DNA of 64,000 bases from Aureobasidium sp. EXF-3400 (lineage: Eukaryota; Ascomycota; Dothideomycetes; Dothideales; Saccotheciaceae), in NCBI GenBank assembly GCA_024195585.1, contig SWBL01000063.1:62001-126000 (forward strand). The letters are read 5' to 3'. The translations under genes were made by a program, and so were the position numbers. Positions 21,704 through 32,787 of the stretch are shown one piece after another (the first letter of the stretch is position 1; each line of letters starts with the position of its first letter). The notes under the pieces are model-generated. The model searched no databases, was not told the DNA's origin, and worked only from the letters and a program-made list of their open reading frames with translations.

Positions 21704-24700
21704 ATGGCTCCGACTTATGACAACCTTCCTCTTCGTGTGGTTCCTCACATCGTCGATGAGATCGCAAGGACTGCTCCTGACACAAAATGGGTCGAAGTAC
21801 CGCGCAACAACGACAACCTTCAAGACGGATACAAGTCTCTGACCTTTGGGCAACTATCACAAGCCGTCAGCAGAATGGCTCGCTGGATGGAGAAGACCAT
21901 CGAAACCAGCACTTCAAGAGAAACAATCACCTACATGGATCGCCAAAATGATCTCAGATATATCTTCGCCATTATTGCTTCTCAAAAGACTGGCTACAAA
22001 GTTTTGCTGGCTTCGACACGTAATAGTGTGGAAGGCCAACGTGCTATTCTTCAACGTACACAGAGCAAGAAGTTCTTGCACGGACAGGGTATGAGGGAAG
22101 AGGTGCTTGCACTCGAAGATGAAGAGACACCTATCGAAGCGTACGAGGTCCCTGCTCTAGATTACTTCCTTGAGGGAGAAGACGTTGAACACTACGAGGG
22201 TACTGTAAGCAGTGATCCCAACGAGATTGTGGCCATCATTCATACCTCTGGCTCTACCGGTATTCCCAAGCCAATCTATCTTCGCAACGGCTATCTTGCT
22301 TGCCTCGATCGAATCCGACAGCTTCCCATCGCCAATGGCCGCAAGTCGAGAGCACAGATGTTTGTTGGTACCGACAGAGCTTTCTGCAGTCTACCATGGT
22401 TCCACGCTATGGGCTTCTTCATGGCATTGAGGTCGATCTATGCACAAGGCCCTCTGGTCTTGCCTCCTGTTGGACGTTCACCAAACGCCGATCTGACTCT
22501 TGAGATTCTTCAGGTTGCAAAGCCTCAGACTGGTTTCTTTCCTCCTGCTATTCTTGAAGATATCGTTGATGCTCCTGATGGCATGGACACACTTTCCAAG
22601 CTTGACTTTATCTTCTTCGCTGGTGCCCCTCTGGCTCAAGAGGTTGGTGATCGCATTGCTGAAGCCACGCAGATCCAGACCATCATCGGTTCTACCGAGG
22701 GCACTTTTTGGGACAGCTATATCACGGAAGATCGTGCTGACTGGGGTTGGTTCGAGTGGTGCGAGCACACTGGTGCTGTTATGGAGCCCTCTGGCGATCT
22801 TCATGAGATGGTGATCAAGCGTATACCTGGCAACCCTGTTCAAGGCGCTTTCTGGAGTTTCCCGGAGCTCGATGAGTACCGTACTAAGGATCTTTACGAA
22901 GAACATCCAACCAAGAAAGGTCTCTGGAAGTACAAGGGCCGCAACGACGATGTGATCGTTCTAAGCAATGGCGAGAAATTCAACCCCGTCATGTTTGAGA
23001 AGGACATTGAAGGTCACCCCGCAGTCAAAGGTGCTTTGGTGGTGGGTCAAGGTCGCTTCCAAGCTGGTCTGATCTTGGAGACAAACACCAAGACTGACCC
23101 CGAAGCATTCCTGGAACAAATCTGGCCTGCTGTTGAAAGAGCCAATGAGAAGATGGCCGCTCACGGCAGAGTCTGGAAATCAAAGATTGCCATTGCTAGC
23201 CCGAAAAAGCCGTTCCAGAGAGCTCCCAAGGGTAGCATCATGCGTCGTAAGACCAATGAGCTCTACAAGTCCGAGATTGAGGCTTTGTATTCGAATGAAG
23301 GCTCAGCTGAGTCGCTCGGACAGATCGATGCCAATGCTGATGAAACCACCATTCGCGACTTTGTCAAGCAAGCCATTCGTCTTGCTCTTCCCAACATTCC
23401 TGAACAATTCGATGACGAAGGCTACGAGGCCGACCTCTTCTCTTTCGGTATCGATTCGCTCCAAGTACTTGCTTTGGCAAATACTATCGGGCATGCTCTC
23501 CCTAAGAAAGAAGGCTCGCGTGATGCAGCTTTCAAACCTCGCATGGTCTACAGTAACCCAACCATTGACGCTCTAACCAAAGCCGTCAGCAACATTCTTC
23601 ATGGCGAGGCTGCCAATAGCACTCCAACCAAATCGCGAGAGCAAAATATGGATGAGGTTATCAAGAAGTACACGCAAAACCTTCCTTCGCCAGTCGAATA
23701 CAACCCTCGTCCTCAAAATCATGTGGTCGTCCTTACCGGCAGCACAGGCTCTCTGGGAAACTACCTCCTCGAAGGCCTGATCAACAACCCTGCCGTAGAA
23801 AAAATCTACTGTCTCAATCGCTCTGATGCCCAAGCACGTCAAAAGCGCAGTTTCTCAGACCGCGGCGCTAACCCAGACTTTTCCAAAGTCACCTTCCTGC
23901 AAACCTCATTCAACAAAGAGAATTTTGGCCTTTCTGACGAGGTATACTCTGAATTACAATCCTCCGTCGACATTTTCATCCACAATGCCTGGGCTGTAGA
24001 TTTCAATATGGGTCTAGAGTCATTTGAAGAAACCCATATTGCAGGTACACGCCGCGTTATCGATTTTGCCGCTTCTGCGACCTATCACCCTCATATTATC
24101 TTTATCTCCTCCATTGCAAGCACTGGTAACTGGCACGGAAGCGGTCACAGCGGATTTGTTCCTGAGCAGTTTATGCAAGACAACAGTCTCCCCTTCCCTC
24201 AAGGCTATGGCGAGTCCAAACACGTGGCATCCTCCATCCTCGCCCACGCCGCTGAGACATCCAACATCGCATCCACCATCGTCCGTGTAGGCCAACTTGC
24301 CGGTCCTACAGCTGAGAAGGGACTTTGGAATCGTCAAGAATGGTTACCGTCCATTGTTGCGAGTTCAAAAGCCATTGGCAAGATCCCTCGCACGTTGGGT
24401 AATGAAGATATCGTAGACTGGGTTCCTACAGATGCAGCTGCGAAGGTGTTGCTTGATATCTGCGCCACCCGACTGCAAACTCAGGAATCGCAGAAACTTG
24501 ATTGCTTTCATCTTGTTAATCCTAGCATTACGCATTGGAAGGATTTGGTGCCTGCTATTGTGGACTTCTACTCCTCTGCCACCTCCTCTGCAACAACCTC
24601 TGCCTCTTCGTCTATGAAGGTTGTAGAGTTTTCTGAGTGGCTGGAGGAACTCCAAAGCTTGGATGTTACGGAAGAGAATATGAAAAATATCCCTGGAATC

Positions 24701-24856
24701 AAACTTTTGGACTTTTATGCGGGATTGGCTGTTGAAGAGGGAAGTCTACCTAGATTGGATACCAAGAGGACTGTTGAGGCTAGTGGTACGCTTGGAGGGC
24801 TGGGTGCTGTGGATGAGGGATTGATGGTTAATTGGTGTAGGCAGTGGGGGTTTTAG
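21704..24856 (+). CDS. NRPS-like adenylate-forming reductase (A-T-R)
   Basis: A single exon encodes 1,050 residues with the A-T-R layout of fungal carboxylic-acid reductases. The adenylation domain (about 10-560) has the ATP-binding core TSGSTG at 181-186 and the hinge block YKGRNDDVIVLSNGEK near 411-426. The thiolation domain (about 565-650) carries FGIDSLQ with phosphopantetheinyl Ser585. The thioester-reductase domain (about 672-1045) starts with VVVLTGSTGSLG (NADPH site, about 674-685) and has a YGESK pair further on. Such enzymes activate an acid, load it on the carrier arm and release it as an aldehyde or alcohol. The size and lack of extra domains separate it from the longer Lys2 aminoadipate reductase. 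The substrate is unknown and there are no obvious cluster partners next to it. Confidence 0.9.
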   Translation: MAPTYDNLPLRVVPHIVDEIARTAPDTKWVEVPRNNDNLQDGYKSLTFGQLSQAVSRMARWMEKTIETSTSRETITYMDRQNDLRYIFAIIASQKTGYKVLLASTRNSVEGQRAILQRTQSKKFLHGQGMREEVLALEDEETPIEAYEVPALDYFLEGEDVEHYEGTVSSDPNEIVAIIHTSGSTGIPKPIYLRNGYLACLDRIRQLPIANGRKSRAQMFVGTDRAFCSLPWFHAMGFFMALRSIYAQGPLVLPPVGRSPNADLTLEILQVAKPQTGFFPPAILEDIVDAPDGMDTLSKLDFIFFAGAPLAQEVGDRIAEATQIQTIIGSTEGTFWDSYITEDRADWGWFEWCEHTGAVMEPSGDLHEMVIKRIPGNPVQGAFWSFPELDEYRTKDLYEEHPTKKGLWKYKGRNDDVIVLSNGEKFNPVMFEKDIEGHPAVKGALVVGQGRFQAGLILETNTKTDPEAFLEQIWPAVERANEKMAAHGRVWKSKIAIASPKKPFQRAPKGSIMRRKTNELYKSEIEALYSNEGSAESLGQIDANADETTIRDFVKQAIRLALPNIPEQFDDEGYEADLFSFGIDSLQVLALANTIGHALPKKEGSRDAAFKPRMVYSNPTIDALTKAVSNILHGEAANSTPTKSREQNMDEVIKKYTQNLPSPVEYNPRPQNHVVVLTGSTGSLGNYLLEGLINNPAVEKIYCLNRSDAQARQKRSFSDRGANPDFSKVTFLQTSFNKENFGLSDEVYSELQSSVDIFIHNAWAVDFNMGLESFEETHIAGTRRVIDFAASATYHPHIIFISSIASTGNWHGSGHSGFVPEQFMQDNSLPFPQGYGESKHVASSILAHAAETSNIASTIVRVGQLAGPTAEKGLWNRQEWLPSIVASSKAIGKIPRTLGNEDIVDWVPTDAAAKVLLDICATRLQTQESQKLDCFHLVNPSITHWKDLVPAIVDFYSSATSSATTSASSSMKVVEFSEWLEELQSLDVTEENMKNIPGIKLLDFYAGLAVEEGSLPRLDTKRTVEASGTLGGLGAVDEGLMVNWCRQWGF

Positions 24857-25231
24857 GGATGTGCAAAGCATGGATGAGAAGGGGTGGCGGATGTGAGGTG
24901 GTGAATGTGAGAGTTGGCGTTTTGGTGATTGGCTTAGCGAGGTTGTGTGTAGAATGTATTTTGAATTGAAGCCTTTGTAATCGTCTCTCTACTGTCTGTG
25001 CTGCCCTCAGCAGTAGTTGTGGTCTATGTGTGATTGTAAGTCTTGTTCTCTTCGAGCGAGGAACGGCAATACCTGTATTACGAGTGGCTTGATGGAAGAC
25101 TTGGCAATCGATTGTGAAAAAAACGAGTAGCAAAACACAATCACTATAACCACATTAAATTTTAACAAAGGTTTGTATTCTGGATATATCAAACATCGAC
25201 ATGCACCTTCCTCGTTACTTTGTGTCGTTGC
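24857..25231. other. Convergent intergenic region
   Basis: This is the 3' flank shared by the reductase and the minus-strand hypothetical. Nothing else is recognised. Confidence 0.45.
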
Positions 25232-25843
25232 TTAGCGCGTTACCCCAGCAGTACTAGCAGAACTACCCTGCTGACCAGGAGAAGTTCCAATCTGACGATC
25301 AGAGGTTCCATGCTGATTGGAACCATGATGTTTATGCTCAGACTCTCTCTCGGTCATTTTCTGCAAGTAATCGGTCATTTGAGTGCTAGTCGCGATGAGC
25401 AAGTTGGCCAGGGCTTCTTGAATGGAGTGGAGGCCTGGGCCGCCGGCGAGGAGGATACGGTGGGAGGAGCCGTCGACCTTTTGCGTATGCATATCAGTAA
25501 GAGTTCTTTGAAGAGAGGGGTATGAGGGATTGGAGAGTATTGAGGGTGGGCCTAGGGCAGGAGACATGCTGGCTGTGATAGATGAAACACTTTTCTGCTT
25601 TTCTGGTCTCTGCCTTCTCCGCAGTTGTGTTTGGGTGTAACTTGTAGGACGGAGCAACTTACCAAAACGGCTTCGTAGGTCTGTCTGCCCTCTGCCTTCT
25701 TTGCGCGAAGAACAATGCGGAAAGTGTCAGGGAAGAGGACTGCTGCGTTGGCTGTTCCTCTTTGTGTTAGTATCGTTTCTGCCAACACCAGTGATTGCAT
25801 ACTTACACAGAATCTGGTCACGGTAGAAGGTTTCCTCAGCCAT
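25232..25843 (-). CDS. Three-exon hypothetical protein
   Basis: The minus-strand model has exon 1 at 25843-25807 and exon 2 at 25751-25663, joined across a 55-nt intron (GTAAGT, branch ACTAACA, ACAG). Exon 3 ends at 25232; its acceptor is either 25610 (exon from 25609) or 25595 (exon from 25594), both phase 0. The product has 162-167 residues. It starts MAEETFYRDQIL, then a compact region with FPDTFRIVLRAKK, a loop rich in Pro and Ser, a helix containing QEALANLLIATSTQMTDYLQ, and a polar Gln/Ser-rich tail. I do not recognise the family. Splice signals and frame agreement support a real gene, and the short first exon is why simple frame scans miss the start. Confidence 0.6.
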
Positions 25844-26343
25844 TGTTGCGGTAATTGGTATCTGGTTCTGTTAGATTTCGCTGCTCTGTCCCATTGATGC
25901 ATTGGTATGAAAGAAAACATACTAGTTAGATAAATAGGTGGAGGTAGTGGTGTACAGATAGATTGGAATTGTGAGGGGAAAGAAGGAGAGATACTGGAGA
26001 TCGTGGAGGGGTTAATCTATCGAAGGAGACACGATAGACACATGACGTGACTGCCGTTCCTGCTTGCTTACCTTCCTCCTTCCGATTCCCGATAATCCGA
26101 GGGATTAAGTTGCATCCTACGGCTATTGTACTCGGTGTCGTTGAAACCATAGACGTCATTCGCGAGACGCGCGGTAAGCGGGGATACTGTAAACGGCAAA
26201 TCCGCCCACCTACTAACAAGGGCAGTTCTTCTAGAAGTATCGCGACAAGAAACATATCGTTCACATGACAGAAAGCGAAGCCTCTACTTTGTGTTCAGTA
26301 TCTACAATTCTAATGCTACTTAGTCGTAAAAAGCGTATGCTGT
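25844..26343. other. Intergenic region
   Basis: This interval holds the 5' flank of the three-exon hypothetical and the 3' flank of glucosidase I. No gene is seen; minus-strand 25926-26264 is a featureless frame. Confidence 0.4.
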
Positions 26344-28829
26344 CTACAGCTCATCATGTCCACTTCCACCACCAACAACAGGCACCTCAGGCATAGCCAT
26401 AATCTTGACAACCAAACTAGTCCAGCCAGTGAAATGCTGTGTGCGTTGTCCCTCTCCAGTCTCAGGGTTATATTGCTCCCAAGCAAAGCCAGTCTTTTCC
26501 CAAGACTTGAAGACAGTGTCAACGAGATTCTTGCGGAGATCCGTATACATTTTGGCTGCGCGCTTTTGGTGAGGTCCAGTAGCAGAAGCAGTGTTGAAGA
26601 GTTCCTTGACAACGAGATAGTTGATAGGGAGCCAGATGGGGGAACGCCAGTAGTTTTCTTCTGTGCCGTATAGTTCGTCTTGGGGCGAAAGGGAGCGGAT
26701 GCCGTGGGGTGACCAGAGGTGCTCGGGCGAGCTGATGAGGTCGAGGACTTCGCCTAGATGAGGGTGATCGGGTGCCATGAGGCCAGCGAAGAAGGGTGAG
26801 AGCGAGATGTAGCCCTTGTGGCAGACGAGAGAGTGCTCTTCGTACTCATCAACAGTGGCATCGCAGTATGCTTGCTCATCAGCCGACCAGTGTAGGTCAT
26901 CAAGATTGCGGATGATAGCGTTCTCGATCTTTGCGTAGGCCGATGCATCATCTTCTTCAGCCAAAGTAGTCGCAATACGCTTCATAGCACGATTCATCAT
27001 GCCCATCCAGGACATCAAGTCAACGTGCAACTCACCGGGGTGAGGAGGCTGAGGGCGAGGGTAGTCATCCAGACCGGAAGTGAGGAGATGAGTCTTGGTG
27101 CTTCCTCTCCAGCGGTAGCCCTCCTTCTTCGAGAAGGCAGGACGGTCATAAGACTTGAGATCACCGGCCTGAGTTCTGCGGAACCATTCATAGTGCTTCT
27201 TCAGCAGAGGGTACAGATCGCGAAGATATTGCAAAGCAGCTTCAGGGTTGGCAAGAACGCCGTTAGCATTCTCAGACCCCAAAACTTGTTGGCCAGACTT
27301 TGCAGCAGCGATCTTATCGAGGAAGGAATGGATGACGAAGAAGAGAGTAGGAGGGTTTGCGTAGTGAGGGTACTGAGTCTGGAACTCTTGGGGTACCTTG
27401 CTGCGAGCCTCAGGACCGAGGATCTGTTCACGGCCAATCCAGCCATCATCGTCCATCAGATTGAACCAACTCTTGATAATTTGCAGAGTGAGATCTACAT
27501 CCCAATCAATGATAGGAAGCAAGTGGAAACCCTCGTCCCAGAGGAAACCACGAGGGAAGAAGGGTCTGGATGGAGTACCGGTGAAGAGCTCATATGGTCC
27601 TTCCAGCTTTTGTTGGTTCCTTGCTCTTGCTTCTGCCGTCTCTTGCCAGAATCCTTCGTTCTCTTCCTCGTACTCGGGTGCGTACGAACGGTCAACGACT
27701 GAGTCTCCGTGGAAGTAACCGATACCACCGATCAAGTTGGAGAAGAGTGACTTGGCTAGACCAATGTACTTCTTGTCACCGAAGGGCTGCTGGGGCTTGA
27801 AGGACTGGATGAAACGCTCGGAGAAGGATTTGATGGTTGTCTCGATCTTCTCCGACAGATCTGCCGACTTGATGGGCTTAGAGCCAGAACCGGACGAGAA
27901 GATGACGTCGAATTCGAATGCGCCCTCAAAGACCTTTTGCACAAAGTGCATGTTACCCGCACCAGGGGCGTTGGAGATGGTGAAAGCCTGCATCGGAGGA
28001 GGCATGGCTTCGGCAGTGTATGTCTCGATGTACGCGTCGAGGGTTGTCTTCATCGAGGAGAACAGGACGGCTGTTCAGAAATTAGTCTCGAGCCATGGTA
28101 ATGTGAAGAACAAGACGTACGCTTGGCCTGCCACAAAGCAGCCTCGGGGATCTGCACGCTGTGCACCAGGGTCTTGTCGATGGGCTTCTCCTGGAACGAA
28201 GGATGAACATGGGTAGGCTTCTCTCCCTTACGGTCAACGACGGTGACAGTAAAGGTACCCAGCTCAGGGGTTTCTCCAGCGATCACAACGTCTCCGTCGA
28301 ATCCATTCTCATTGTCGTCCTCTTCAGCGTTGTCAACAACCAAACTTCCCAGTCCTTCAACACCAATGTTGAAGACAATGGTTGACTTAAGATCGTCCGA
28401 AGCATCCTCTCTTGGTACACCCCTAATTCTTGCACCCCAAGAACCTCCGTTAGAGCCATGATCGGGGAACTTGACAAAGTCGGTAGTGATGTCAATTTGG
28501 TTGCCAGCATCGTGAATGGTCTGGGAACCACCAGTTCTCGGGTCGTAGGCATCCCAGCCATAGCCAGCCATGCCCTCGTGTTGCTCGCATGTGTATCTGA
28601 AGTTGTTCTGGACAGAGGCAAAGTCCTCAACCTTTGCCCACAGCAAACCAGTAAGCACACTCTTTGGCAACCTTGGCCTCACACCAAAGTATAAGTTGGG
28701 ACGGTAAGGGCCCCAAAGAAGCGAATCATTGGAAGCCTTTGTGAATGGCGAAGCAACATCTTGAGCAGCCGCCGTCTCTGGCAAGAACTGCAATAATGTC
28801 ACAGCAGCCGATAGTAGCCACGGAGCCAT
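26344..28829 (-). CDS. CWH41: Mannosyl-oligosaccharide glucosidase (ER glucosidase I, GH63)
   Basis: Exons 28829-28121 and 28070-26344 encode 811 residues; the 50-nt intron is GTACGT...GAACAG and the join reads QAKPVLFSS. Glucosidase I removes the outermost glucose from Glc3Man9GlcNAc2 on new glycoproteins in the ER lumen. The chosen ATG (accATGgct) starts a hydrophobic signal segment (MAPWLLSAAVTLLQF) with cleavage plausible near residue 22. GH63 hallmarks follow: SLLWGPYRPNLYFGVRPR, a YGWDAYDPRTGG block, PFFPRGFLWDEGFH, and the C-terminal FTGWTSLV. The length matches the yeast enzyme (833 aa). It is divergently transcribed from LYS4 over 327 bp. Confidence 0.93.
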
Positions 28830-29156
28830 GGTGTTGAATTGTTGGTTACAGAGGAAAGTCTTTTGAAGCAACACGTTTCGCTGTGTCCCTGATCGTCATG
28901 GCCTTGCCTTTTTGCGGGGTGAGCTTTGGACCTTGTATCTCCGCTGTTTAGCTCCGAGCCATGTGCAGATACATAAGTTTGTGTATAGCGATGTCGGAGC
29001 TGGCATAAAAAATGTACCAATGACTGATTGATGATTGGCTTGGGATTTTATGTCGCCTCTCCAACCCGTCAATCCATCTGTCTTGTGGAGTGGATTGTAT
29101 TGATTGAACTGTTGTTGTAGAGAAGACCGCTGTGTTTAATCTTTGTCCTTTTCAGA
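28830..29156. promoter_or_regulatory. Divergent promoter region of glucosidase I and homoaconitase
   Basis: The two start codons lie 327 bp apart in opposite orientation, so this interval must hold both promoters and leaders. No clear TATA box or named operator is seen. Confidence 0.5.
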
Positions 29157-31705
29157 ATGCCCATCCTCCGCTTGAACGCAGCGTCTGGCGCGAGACTGCG
29201 TTTGGTGAGTTGAATGAAGCTTTGTGCCTATACCAATCACTGACGCTGTACCAGGCCACAGCCAGACTTAGCACTCGTCGTCCTGCTATTCGAGCAACTG
29301 TCGCTGCCTCTCAACAAATCCTTCGCCCTCGCTTCTACACAACGTCAACACCGCTACGAAATGCCTCGTCCGCTGATGTCTTCCCTTCGCTTCTCGAACA
29401 GCCTGGTATTTCCGACTACCTGAATGCCGAGCAACCTGTCGCCGTCCCTCAGACCTTGACAGAGAAGATTGTCCAACGTCACAGTCTCGGTCTTGCCGAA
29501 GACAAGTTTGTCCAGTCTGGCGACTATGTCACCCTCTCTCCTCAGCAATGCATGACCCACGACAACTCATGGCCCGTCGCAACAAAGTTCATGTCCATTG
29601 GTGCCACCAAGATCCACGACCCCAAGCAGATTGTCATGACTCTTGATCATGACGTCCAGAACAAGACGGAGAAGAACCTACAAAAGTATCGTCAAATTGA
29701 GAACTTTGCAAAAGAGCAGGGCGTCGACTTCTACCCTGCAGGTCGTGGTATTGGTCATCAGATCATGGTAGAAGAGGGCTACGCCTGGCCTGGCACCCTC
29801 TGTGTTGCTTCCGACTCTCACACTAACATGTACGGAGGTATCGGCTGTCTTGGAACTCCCGTCGTCCGTACCGACGCTGCTTCCATCTGGGCTACCGGTC
29901 GTACTTGGTGGCAGATTCCTCCTGTCGCAAAGGTCACTCTCAAGGGTGTCCTCCCTGCAGGTGTTACCGGTAAAGATGTCATTGTTGCTCTGGCTGGTCT
30001 TTTCAACAACGATGAAGTCCTCAACCACGCTATCGAATTCACTGGTTCCCCTGAAACCATGCACTCTCTTCCCATCGACGACCGTCTTGCCATTGCAAAT
30101 ATGACCACTGAGTGGGGTGCTCTTTCCGGTCTCTTCCCTATTGACGGTGTCCTCCAAGGCTGGTTGCGTGCAAAGGCCACCGAGGCCGCTCTCTACGAAG
30201 ACGCCGCCCTGACTTCATCCCAGACTGCCACTCGCTTCAATCACCAAAGACTTGACACCCTGTTCGAGAAGCCCCTAACTGCTGACAAGAACGCCAAGTA
30301 CGCAAAGGAACTCTTCCTCGACCTTGAGTCTCTCTGCCCTTACGTTTCAGGCCCCAACAGTGTCAAGGTTGCCACTCCCTTGAACGAGCTCAACGCACAA
30401 GACATCAAGGTCAACAAGGCATACCTCGTCTCCTGTACCAACAGTCGTCGTTCTGATATCGCCGCTGCTGCAAAGGTCTTCAAGGATGCTGCCGAGAAGG
30501 CTGACGGCGTCATTCCCAAGATTCCCTCTCACGTCAACTTCTACATTGCCGCTGCCTCGCTTCCAGAACAACGCGCTGCTGAGGAGCAGGGCGATTGGCA
30601 AGTTCTGCTCGATGCCGGTGCTCAAGCTCTTCCTTCTGGCTGCGGTCCCTGCATTGGTCTTGGTACGGGTCTTCTCGAGCCTGGCGAGGTCGGTATCAGT
30701 GCTTCCAACCGCAACTTCAAGGGTCGCATGGGAAGCACCGACGCAAAGGCCTACCTAGCCAGTCCCGAAGTTGTTGCTGCTTCTGCTCTACAAGGCAAGA
30801 TTGCCGGTCCTGGAACCTACCAGAAGCCCGAAGGCTGGAACGGCGTCATCCGCGGCGAAGGCGATGGTGTACCTGAGGAACAACGCATGATCAGCATCGA
30901 AGACGCCCTCGACATGCTAGTCCGTCAAGCCGAAGAAGCCGTCGTGTCGGGCGAAAAAGCCCTCGGCGCCACCGAAGAAACCACCTCTTCCTCCGACGAA
31001 GGAAAACTCACCGATATCCTCCCTGGCTTCCCCGAAAAAGTCACTGGCGAAATCGTCTGGTGCAATGGCGACAACATCAACACTGATGGCATTTACCCCG
31101 GCAAATACACCTACGACGATGCCTTTTCCTCCTCCCCCGACCGCATGGCCACCGTAGTAATGGAAAACTACGACACGGAATTCGCTTCCATCGCCAAGGA
31201 AGGAGATATCCTCGTCGCAGGCTTCAACTTTGGCTGTGGCAGTTCGCGCGAACAGGCCGCCACTGCCATCCTCGCAAAGAAAATCCCCATGGTGGTTGCA
31301 GGTAGTTTCGGCAACATTTTCAGCAGAAACTCTATCAATAATGCTTTGATGGGTGTTGAAGTTCCTAAGCTTATTCAAAGACTTAGGGAGACATTTGATA
31401 CGCCTACTGCTGGAAACAGCGATACTGAAGCTATCACTGAACCGCAACAAAATAAGCAATCACTCGATACACCACCGCCTGCTCCTACCTCTACACCTAG
31501 CCAAGAAAAGAAACTGACGAGGAGAACGGGTTGGACGTTTACTTGGGATGTCAGACGTAGTCAGGTCATTGTGCAAGAAGGCTCAGATGGCCAGACTTGG
31601 AGTCAGAAGGTCGGAGAGTTGCCGCCGAATGTACAGGATATCATTGCCAGAGGAGGATTGGAGAAGTGGGTTGGTAAGGAGTTGGCTGCTTCGAGCAAGA
31701 TCTAG
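29157..31705 (+). CDS. LYS4: Homoaconitase, mitochondrial (lysine biosynthesis)
   Basis: Two exons, 29157-29204 and 29255-31705, give 832 residues. The 50-nt intron (GTGAGT...ACCAG) lies inside the presequence, and reading straight through it would replace the true N terminus [10 protein letters not shown]. The Arg/Ser/Ala-rich first 45 residues are a mitochondrial presequence. The enzyme interconverts homocitrate or homoaconitate and homoisocitrate in the alpha-aminoadipate pathway. The 4Fe-4S ligands lie in VSCTNSR and SGCGPCIG, and the swivel domain carries [11 protein letters not shown] Thr/Pro/Ser-rich insert (GNSDTEAIT to PTSTPSQ) interrupts the C-terminal region, as is common in fungal homoaconitases. 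Confidence 0.94.
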
Positions 31706-31927
31706 AGTTGGCGATCATGAGAAGCACTGTTCTTGTAAAATGAATTGTTATGGCGTTATTGATGGAGTGTATTGTGAAGCAAAGTCTTGGTTGTAGACAT
31801 TGAATGAAAAGCATGCATTGGATATACTATCATAACAGTCCGTCGTGCGACTGAAATATCGGCTATCTTCTCAACTCTACATTTTGGGTGTTTGTGATGT
31901 ATGCACTTTCCGTGCATGCCGGGGGAT

Positions 31928-32049
31928 ATAAGTGATCAGGTCAATGATCCTCAAACTCTCCATCATCTCAAGACCTTTGTGATGTAAAGCTATCTGGACT
32001 AAAGCGGAGAGATTGGGAGAGGCGAGAACAGGGCAGACTCACAGACCTG
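31928..32049 (+). repeat. Dispersed CAGGTC/GACCTG element, copy 1
   Basis: This copy lies in the opposite orientation to the others. It has a perfect 9-bp terminal inverted repeat, GATCAGGTC at 31934-31942 and GACCTGATC at 32045-32053. Its reverse complement shares GAGATGATGGAGAG-TTTG followed by TTGACCTGAT with copy 7 (53108-53234). On the plus strand it begins ATAAGTGATCAGGTCAATGAT and ends CTCACAG, like an intron with a mutated GT donor. Confidence 0.7.
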
Positions 32050-32678
32050 ATCGCCGTCCTTGTTGATCCTTTTCGGTACCCGTTGACTCCCTGTACGTCA
32101 ATGGACGTTGCGCTTGATACCACCAGTATTTTAAGGTAGTCATGACAAATCCATGACTTATTCCAGCTGCGAACAGTGTGATTCGAAAAGACTTAGGTTC
32201 TGGATGTTTTATAAGGTGGTAGAGGAGGGGGTAAGCTAATCTTCGATTTCGGGTATATGAAGATAGGTCAGAAGTGAGAGTGTTGAGGAGTATGGTCTGG
32301 TTTCATGAGAGAATTATGTGGTTTTGTTTGAGAATGAGATGTGTTATGGCATTTCCTATAATGGCGGCAGTACATCTCTATAGTCTTGTTAATATCGTTG
32401 AAGGCATAAGATTGATGATCTCAACATCAGCGTGCTCTCTTCTATCGATGAGAAGCATGATATCACACCAGTGAGGTCTGGTGAGCCAACGCATATTCAT
32501 CAACAGACTTATTTTCTCTATAAGTAGCAATCTTCCATATATATATATATGATCTAGCCAGATACACAGCATATGGCTGCACGAATGCAAGCGCTGCGTC
32601 AAGCGGCTTTGAATGACAAGTGAGGCCTTGTTGCCCGTGGCATAATGATTAGTGGACCGTCATGGTATAGGAGGGAGT

Positions 32679-32787
32679 CAGGTCTGTGACTCGTTCTATT
32701 CTCATCTGTTTCGCCAAGTTGGCCTCAATGAATTATGGCGTATCAGAGATATTGGGAGAGGGGATGAATCATAGACCCCATCACTCG
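32679..32787 (-). repeat. Dispersed CAGGTC/GACCTG element, copy 2 (degenerate)
   Basis: The plus strand starts TCAGGTCTGTGAC and ends AGACCCCATCACT about 100 bp later, with GGGAGAGGGGATG before the end. The 5' side matches the family well and the 3' side is weakened. Confidence 0.45.

Noticed and set aside
21704..24856. Interpretation as Lys2 aminoadipate reductase, linked to the nearby LYS4
   Set aside because: The chain is about 350 residues too short for Lys2 and lacks its N-terminal extension; proximity to LYS4 (4 kb away with other genes between) is not evidence.
29132..29254. Upstream start for homoaconitase without splicing
   Set aside because: Reading through 29205-29254 gives a non-mitochondrial N terminus and needs a frame open by chance; splicing gives a clean presequence from the ATG at 29157.
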